Assembly: GCA_030642005.1 (NCBI GenBank)
Contig: DAOWOP010000039.1
Coordinates: 1 to 18,133 of the forward strand
DNA length: 18,133 nt
Source of the DNA: Planctomycetales bacterium
GTDB taxonomy: Bacteria > Planctomycetota > Phycisphaerae > SM23-33
Direction: 5' to 3'
In this document: in pieces, positions 13,713 to 18,133 of the stretch
Layout: each line of letters opens with the position of its first letter
Position numbering within the stretch: the first letter of the stretch is position 1
Made by a program: the position numbers and the translations under genes
The notes under the pieces: model-generated
Database searches by the model: none
What the model saw: the letters and a program-made list of their open reading frames with translations, nothing else
What the model was told of the DNA's origin: nothing

Positions 13713-14435
13713 TCAAAAGGCGTATTTCGCCACTACAAACCCGCCGACCAGAAGGACTACGAACGCCAGGCTCAGCCAGCCGAGGTATTTCTCGATGAAA
13801 GGTGTTACCTTCGGGCCGAACCGGCGGCACAGACCGGCTACGAGGAAGAACCTCGCCGATCGGCTGACCGTCGCAGCCACAAGGAAGATGGCGAAGTTAA
13901 TCTTAAAAACCCCGGCGGTGATCGTGATTACCTTGAAGGGAATCGGCGTAAAACCGGCTGTGAAAACGACCCAGAAATTCCATTTTTCGTAGGCGTCGCT
14001 GATCCCGTCGAACTTTTCGTGCGTGAAGCCGGGAATCCAGTCGAAGAAATATTTCCCGACCACCTCCCACGCGCCCCATCCGATGAGGTATCCGGCCACG
14101 CCGCCGAGGACCGACGCGATGCTGCACAACAGTGCGTATCGAAACCACTTCCGCCGATTGCCCAGCACCAGCGGGATAAGCAGCGCATCCGGCGGGAGCG
14201 GGAAGAAACTACTCTCGGCGAAACTCAGCACGAACAGCGCCACCGCCGCCGAAGGCCTGTACGCCCACGCGATCGTCCAGTCGTACACCTTCCGATGCAG
14301 ATGCCACCACGGCACGCGGTGATGAGCGCCCAGCCTCACGCCGCAGTGGGTGCAGAATTCAACATCCGCGGCATTTGACATTTTGCAGCGGAGGCAAGTT
14401 ACCTCGACGGCGTCGCTCGGTGCGGTCTGATTGAT
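13713..14435 (-). CDS. YqaA/DedA-like (VTT domain) membrane protein with zinc ribbon, ATC start
   Basis: The protein is 240 residues from ATC 14435, or 222 from the first ATG at 14381. The VTT/SNARE-associated core has FAESSFFPLPPDALLIPLVL, GGVAGYLIGWGAWEVVGK, the AGFTPIPFKVITITAGVFK segment typical of YqaA-type proteins, and a final hydrophobic helix. Such proteins act in the inner membrane, possibly in lipid transport. Before the membrane part is a zinc-ribbon-like CTHCG. Its partner pair, CLRC, is encoded upstream of the first ATG. No ATG, GTG, TTG or CTG exists between the upstream stop and that ATG. A perfect AAAGGAG lies 7 bases before an in-frame ATC, so ATC is proposed as the true start. 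Confidence 0.85.
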   Translation of the reverse strand: MNQTAPSDAVEVTCLRCKMSNAADVEFCTHCGVRLGAHHRVPWWHLHRKVYDWTIAWAYRPSAAVALFVLSFAESSFFPLPPDALLIPLVLGNRRKWFRYALLCSIASVLGGVAGYLIGWGAWEVVGKYFFDWIPGFTHEKFDGISDAYEKWNFWVVFTAGFTPIPFKVITITAGVFKINFAIFLVAATVSRSARFFLVAGLCRRFGPKVTPFIEKYLGWLSLAFVVLLVGGFVVAKYAF

Positions 14436-14442
14436 GGCGTTT

Positions 14443-14449
14443 CTCCTTT
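14443..14449 (-). promoter_or_regulatory. Shine-Dalgarno site deciding an ATC start
   Basis: On the minus strand AAAGGAG is followed by 7 bases and then ATC at 14435-14433. It is the best ribosome site of the region and is 61 bases from the first ATG, too far to serve it. It therefore argues for initiation at ATC. Confidence 0.65.
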
Positions 14450-14452
14450 CCC

Positions 14453-14481
14453 GTTACAATAACAGTTAATAAGTTACAATA
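14453..14481. promoter_or_regulatory. Direct repeat GTTACAATA x2, 20 bp apart
   Basis: The 9-mer GTTACAATA occurs at 14453-14461 and 14473-14481, with a related GTTAATAA between. The spacing is two DNA turns. It lies in the short gap between the divergent YqaA-like gene and mnmA, directly before the mnmA start, so an operator controlling one or both genes is possible. Confidence 0.4.
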
Positions 14482-14487
14482 CCTGCA

Positions 14488-15615
14488 ATGTCGAATCAGA
14501 AAGAAAAAGTTCTGCTTGCGATGAGCGGGGGCGTGGACAGTTCCGTGGCTGCGTATCTTTTACGCCGGGACGGATACGACGTTACCGGCCTGTTCCTCCG
14601 GGTGGGTGATTACGTCTGCGACGCCGACGCCAGACTGGTGGCCGAGCGGCTTGACATTGAACTTATCAGCCTGGACGTTGAAGCCGACTTCGCGCGGATA
14701 ATCGACTATTTCGTGGATGAATATTCTCGCGGGCGAACGCCGAACCCGTGCATCCGCTGCAACACGCTCATCAAGTTCGCCCATCTTATCGCCCGGGCTG
14801 ATGCGCTTGGGATTCGCTACATTGCCACAGGGCATCACGCGCGAATGGCGGGCGGGCACATCTGTCGGGCCTCCGAAAAGGACCAGTCCTACGCCCTCTT
14901 CGGGATTCCGCGCGGGCATCTGGGGCGAATCCTCCTGCCGATAGGTGGTTTGTCCGAGAAGTCCGAGGTACGCCGCATCGCCGCCGCGTTGGGGCTTGAA
15001 GTGGCCGACAAGCCCGACAGCCAGGAGATATGCTTCGTTTCCGGAGATTACGCGGAGTTGCTGCGGAGCAGGCGGTCCGATGCGCTTCGGGCGGGCGACA
15101 TAATCGATTCATCCGGCAACGTCCTCGGCCAGCACGAGGGCGTGGCGAATTTTACGATAGGCCAGCGCCGCGGGCTTCGCGTCGCCGCCGGCGAACCGAT
15201 GTACGTTACGCATATCGACCCGGCCGCCGCTACCGTAACCATAGGCCCGAAAGACGAGGTAATGTCCCGGCGATTCTCTGCCCGCGATGCCAATTGGCAC
15301 ATTGATATAAATAAAGGGTGGCACCTTCAAGCGGAGCGGAACGAAGTGGAGCGGAGCTTGTGGGTGCCCGGCGCCACTGTCCATCCAGCACCCACAACCT
15401 CCGCTCCGCTCCGGTTGAAGGTGCCACCCACCGAATTCGCTGCGATAGTGCAGATTCGTTACAACCACTCCGGCGCGCCCGGCAGGGTCCGCATCACCGG
15501 GCCTGACCGGTTCGAGGTCGAATTCGACGAACCCGTCGCCGCCGTCACGCCCGGACAGGCTGCCGTCGTCTATGACGGCGAAACACTCCTCGGCGGCGGT
15601 TGGATACGGATATAA
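14488..15615 (+). CDS. mnmA: tRNA-specific 2-thiouridylase MnmA with an in-frame 38-codon insertion
   Basis: MnmA transfers sulfur to U34 of Lys, Glu and Gln tRNAs using ATP. The 375 residues have the PP-loop SGGVDSS (about 14-20), GRTPNPCIRCN with the catalytic Cys 88, ATGHHAR, KDQSYAL, and the second catalytic cysteine in SQEICFV (182). These are followed by FTIGQRRGL and the C-terminal barrel ending VTPGQAAVVYDGETLLGGGW. Residues 277-314 are foreign: they are encoded by a 114-bp palindromic element also found in the methyltransferase gene. The insertion lies between the central and C-terminal beta-barrel domains, after ANWHIDI and before EFAAIVQIRYNH. The frame is preserved and all catalytic residues remain, so the enzyme is probably active. 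Confidence 0.96.
   Translation: MSNQKEKVLLAMSGGVDSSVAAYLLRRDGYDVTGLFLRVGDYVCDADARLVAERLDIELISLDVEADFARIIDYFVDEYSRGRTPNPCIRCNTLIKFAHLIARADALGIRYIATGHHARMAGGHICRASEKDQSYALFGIPRGHLGRILLPIGGLSEKSEVRRIAAALGLEVADKPDSQEICFVSGDYAELLRSRRSDALRAGDIIDSSGNVLGQHEGVANFTIGQRRGLRVAAGEPMYVTHIDPAAATVTIGPKDEVMSRRFSARDANWHIDINKGWHLQAERNEVERSLWVPGATVHPAPTTSAPLRLKVPPTEFAAIVQIRYNHSGAPGRVRITGPDRFEVEFDEPVAAVTPGQAAVVYDGETLLGGGWIRI
15316..15429 (+). mobile_element. 114-bp coding palindromic element, copy 2 (inside mnmA)
   Basis: It starts GGGTGGCACC, ends GGTGCCACCC and has the same imperfect palindrome and 114-bp length as 3060-3173, with eight differences. Here it is read from its first base (GWHLQAERNEVERSLW...), a different frame from copy 1. 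Checking all six frames by eye, four are free of stops. The other two are closed only by the TGA in the (G)TTGAAGG motif near each end. No clear target-site duplication is visible. Confidence 0.92.
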
Positions 15616-15680
15616 GATTTGACTCACCCGTCCGGTTCGGTAGGATGTCTTTTCGAGACTTTTGTGCAAGAGCAATCCCT

Positions 15681-17690
15681 ATGAAAATATCACTGAACTG
15701 GCTGACGGATTACGTTGACGTATCGTCCATGCCCGCGGGCGAACTGGCCGATGTCCTTACGCGCATCGGCCTGTGCTGCGAGGGAATCGACGAGACCGAA
15801 ACCGACATCGTGCTGGACCTCGAGGTTACGTCCAACCGCCCGGACTGTCTCGGCCATATCGGCGTGGCGCGGGAGGTCGCGGCGGCATTGGGCCTGGAGT
15901 TGAAAATGCCGGACATGTCGGCCGGGCCGGTCGGCGCGACGCCGGCAGCCAAATTGACAAGCGTCGAAGTGCTCGACCCCGACCTGTGTCCTCGCTACAC
16001 GGCTCGAATCGTCCGCGGCGTGAAGGTCGGCCCGTCGCCGGCGTGGATGGTCGAACGCCTCGAAGCGGTGGGCCTGCGGGGGATTAACAACGTCGTCGAT
16101 GTTACCAATTACGTCCTGATGGAGTTCGGCCAGCCGCTGCACGCATTCGACCAGAAGCGCCTCGCCGAAGGGCGAATCGTCGTCCGCCGAGGGCGGCCCG
16201 GCGAGCAGATCGTCAGTATCGACGGGACGCAATGCACGCTGACCGAAGAAATGCTCATCATCGCCGACGCCGACAAGCCTGTGGCTGTCGCCGGTATCAT
16301 GGGCGGTCTGGAAAGCGAAGTCGGCGACGAGACAACCGACATCCTCATCGAAAGCGCCCAGTTCGACCCGTTGGCCATTCGCAAGGCCGCCCGCGCGCTG
16401 TCGCTGATGAGCGAATCGTCTTACCGCTTCGAGCGTGGCGTGGACCCGGTCGCCGTCGAGGCTGCATCTCTGCGGGCGTGTCAATTGCTGCTCCAGACAG
16501 CCGGGGGCGAACTGGCATCGGGTGTTATTGACGTCTGGGCTGAACCTTACGAGCCGCCGGAAGTAACTCTTCGCACCGACCGCTGCCGGGCGCTGCTCGG
16601 CGTCGAAATTGACGATGCGGCACAGGCAGAGTTGCTCAATCGTCTCGGCCTGTCGGCTAAACCGGCGGACGGTAAGGTCATCTGTCGGATTCCCCCCTGG
16701 CGGGCGGACCTGCGACGCGAGGTTGACCTCATCGAGGAGGTTGCCCGTCTGCACGGCTACGACAAGATACCCGTCCACAATGAGGTAACGCATCCGGTGG
16801 CGGGCGCCGGCGGGTCCGAATATTTCCGGCGGAGCGTCCGCAATGTCCTTTCGGCGGCTGGGTTTGACGAGGCCATTACCTACACTTTCGCCGACGACGC
16901 CGAAGCGTCGCTTTTCGGCTTCGAGACAGGCCTGCACGTTGATGCCGCCGTCCGGCGGACGAACAACATGCTCCGCCCCACGCTGCTCGGCTCACTGCTG
17001 CGAGCATGTAAGACCAACCAGGACGTCGGAAACAGCGAGGTTAGCCTGTACGAACTTGCCGCGGTGTTCCCGCCGCCTGAGTCCGGCGACTTGCCGGGCG
17101 AGTACACTGCCCTTGCGATGGTAACGCAGCGCGACCTGCCGCATCTGCGGGGCGCCCTGGAAGCGACAATAAACCGGTTTGCTCCGGCGGCGAGTTTCCA
17201 GGTCGCCCCAGGCCCGGTGGCGGGTCTCGCCGAAGGCCAGGCTGCGGAAATCCACCTCGATGGACGGCGCGTCGGATTAATCGGAATGGTCGCGCCGACG
17301 GCGCTGGATTATTTCGGCCTGAAGAAGCCACACGCCGTCGCGATGATTAGTTTCGACGCGCTGATGGACTATGCCGGCGATGAGCGGACCTATCAACCCC
17401 TGCCGAGGTTCCCCGCCGTCGGGAGGGACCTTTCGCTGGTCGTGGATGAGGCCGTTACCTGGCGGCAACTAATCGAGACCGTTGAATCGACGAAGCAGGA
17501 TATGCTGGAAGCAGTGAACTACGTCGGGACGTACCGGGGCGAGCAGGTTCAGGCCTGGAAAAAATCCGTAACCGTCTCGCTGACCTACCGTTCGGGCGAC
17601 GGGACGCTCCGGGGCGAGCAGGTCGATGAGATGGTCGGGCAGGTTGTTGCCGTCGTCGGCAAACAACTCGGCGCAGAACTGCGGTCGTAA
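15681..17690 (+). CDS. pheT: Phenylalanyl-tRNA synthetase beta subunit, short form
   Basis: This is the beta chain of the alpha2-beta2 synthetase that charges tRNA-Phe. The 669 residues begin MKISLNWLTDYVDV. At about residue 40 the protein passes straight into the LEVTSNRPDCLGHIGVAREV block, so the OB-fold tRNA-binding domain present in the approximately 800-residue form is absent. The B3/B4 domain carries the editing region. SSYRFERGVDP, the B5 domain (RVDLIEEVARLHGYDKIP-like, here REVDLIEEVARLHGYDKIP) and the catalytic-like core follow. A C-terminal FDX-ACB anticodon-binding domain starts about FPAVGRDLSLVVDE. The frame is open upstream, but ATG 15681 gives the family start, 65 bases after mnmA. 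The ribosome site is weak. pheS is not in the window. Confidence 0.95.
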   Translation: MKISLNWLTDYVDVSSMPAGELADVLTRIGLCCEGIDETETDIVLDLEVTSNRPDCLGHIGVAREVAAALGLELKMPDMSAGPVGATPAAKLTSVEVLDPDLCPRYTARIVRGVKVGPSPAWMVERLEAVGLRGINNVVDVTNYVLMEFGQPLHAFDQKRLAEGRIVVRRGRPGEQIVSIDGTQCTLTEEMLIIADADKPVAVAGIMGGLESEVGDETTDILIESAQFDPLAIRKAARALSLMSESSYRFERGVDPVAVEAASLRACQLLLQTAGGELASGVIDVWAEPYEPPEVTLRTDRCRALLGVEIDDAAQAELLNRLGLSAKPADGKVICRIPPWRADLRREVDLIEEVARLHGYDKIPVHNEVTHPVAGAGGSEYFRRSVRNVLSAAGFDEAITYTFADDAEASLFGFETGLHVDAAVRRTNNMLRPTLLGSLLRACKTNQDVGNSEVSLYELAAVFPPPESGDLPGEYTALAMVTQRDLPHLRGALEATINRFAPAASFQVAPGPVAGLAEGQAAEIHLDGRRVGLIGMVAPTALDYFGLKKPHAVAMISFDALMDYAGDERTYQPLPRFPAVGRDLSLVVDEAVTWRQLIETVESTKQDMLEAVNYVGTYRGEQVQAWKKSVTVSLTYRSGDGTLRGEQVDEMVGQVVAVVGKQLGAELRS

Positions 17691-17809
17691 AATGCGAATA
17701 ACGGAGGCGCTTATCCCGGATATTGCACCACAGGACCTGTTACAAAACAACGAATGAGAATCTTTTGCATCATATTTGTTACCCCGAATTGAACCATGCC
17801 CACCACAGA

Positions 17810-17993
17810 GGACACAGAGATCACAAAGTTGCTTATTTTAAAAGTACTTACGAGCAATTTGACGATTTCGTAAAATGACACTCTGTTTTTTTTTAGATTA
17901 TGGTAATCGGGGCACGATTGGTTGTGAGGAATTCCATAACTCTTGAAAAAACAATGAAACATGTTTAAAAAAATCTCTGTGAACTCTGTGTCC
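17810..17993. repeat. AT-rich inverted-repeat element (MITE-like)
   Basis: GGACACAGAGATCACAAAG at 17810-17828 and its reverse complement, with two mismatches, at 17975-17993 bracket about 146 AT-rich bases. The CACAGAG core repeats at a 9-bp step in both arms. No coding frame of note lies inside. A T-run (about 17885-17894) lies shortly after a small 6-bp stem (TTACGA/TCGTAA, 17848-17873) and could terminate transcription from pheT. The gap 17691-18090 otherwise holds no gene that I can see. Confidence 0.65.
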
Positions 17994-18037
17994 TGTGCCC
18001 TTTAGCCAATTTGGAACGTAATTAACATGATAAAAAA

Positions 18038-18093
18038 CATGCCGACAACCCGATGTGATTGTTGTCAAAGCAATCCCACGGGAGATCGGCATG
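18038..18093 (+). promoter_or_regulatory. Structured leader overlapping a ribosome site and start codon
   Basis: CATGCCGA (18038-18045) is exactly complementary to TCGGCATG (18086-18093), which contains the ATG of the following gene. Inside this stem, GTGATTG pairs with CAATC and CAC, and CCC pairs with GGG of the GGGAG ribosome site. Such nesting could hide the start and site until something opens it. The structure was paired by eye only. It could alternatively be the end of a mobile element. Confidence 0.35.
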
Positions 18094-18133
18094 GACGCTA
18101 CTTCTCTTGTATCGGCATGGAACGTTCTGGTTC
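18091..18133 (+). CDS. Start of an unidentified gene, cut by the window end
   Basis: ATG 18091 follows GGGAG at proper spacing and opens a frame MDATSLVSAWNVLV that runs off the end of the window. The hydrophobic beginning could be a membrane segment. Too little is present to name a family. Confidence 0.45.
   Translation, partial: MDATSLVSAWNVLV

Noticed and set aside
13668..14378. Plus-strand frame of about 236 codons opposite the YqaA-like gene
   Set aside because: It is low-complexity, with no motif; the minus strand encodes a clear VTT-domain protein.
15690..16937. Long minus-strand frame of about 415 codons opposite pheT
   Set aside because: It is a shadow of a GC-rich coding strand; pheT is unmistakable in the other direction.

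Overview
The window reads as a chromosomal segment of a bacterium with moderately high GC. It is most likely a member of the Planctomycetota, probably Phycisphaerae-like. This assignment is inference from gene content and order (purA, uppS, cdsA, phoH and a 7TM-HD phosphohydrolase close together; a short PheT without a tRNA-binding domain; an UppS with an RTAGE motif) and from many intergenic repeats. No rRNA or tRNA gene was seen.

Layout. (1) 1-2496: the end of a heptamer repeat array, then a tightly coupled three-gene operon (polytopic membrane protein, alpha-helical lipoprotein, DUF985 cupin) joined by two ATGA overlaps and followed by a strong hairpin. (2) 2570-4628: a class I methyltransferase, a small two-helix membrane protein, a 25-codon gene remnant and a YhcH/YjgK/YiaL-type sugar protein. 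(3) 4629-5071: a gene-free region dominated by 33 consecutive 7-bp repeats. (4) 5072-12522: the housekeeping core: purA, a HEPN/Abi-like gene, uppS, cdsA, phoH, a four-helix-bundle (23S intervening-sequence type) cassette and a pgpH-like 7TM-HD gene. (5) 12559-13708, minus strand: accessory genes, namely a Phd/YefM antitoxin with a broken PIN toxin, plus two unrecognised small genes. (6) 13713-14435 minus: a YqaA/DedA-like membrane protein that appears to start at ATC. (7) 14488-17690: mnmA and pheT. (8) 17691-18133: an AT-rich inverted-repeat element, a structured leader and the start of one more gene.

Two things stand out. First, a 114-bp (38-codon) palindromic element occurs twice, about 93% identical, inserted in frame inside two unrelated protein genes (the methyltransferase and mnmA). 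It is read in a different frame in each, and four of its six frames are open. This resembles the behaviour of Rickettsia palindromic elements, with a sequence I do not recognise. Second, nearly every housekeeping intergenic gap carries short tandem repeats of exactly 7-bp period with differing unit sequences (CTGATTG, TCAGCAT/TCAGCGG, AAATGCT, AAATCCG, GGGACTA). Several are arranged as inverted arms, and one pair of perfect 21-bp inverted arms brackets a four-helix-bundle gene between phoH and pgpH. I infer one family of stem-forming, IVS-like elements with autonomous (gene-carrying) and empty versions. Two host genes (uppS and phoH) now end inside these repeats.
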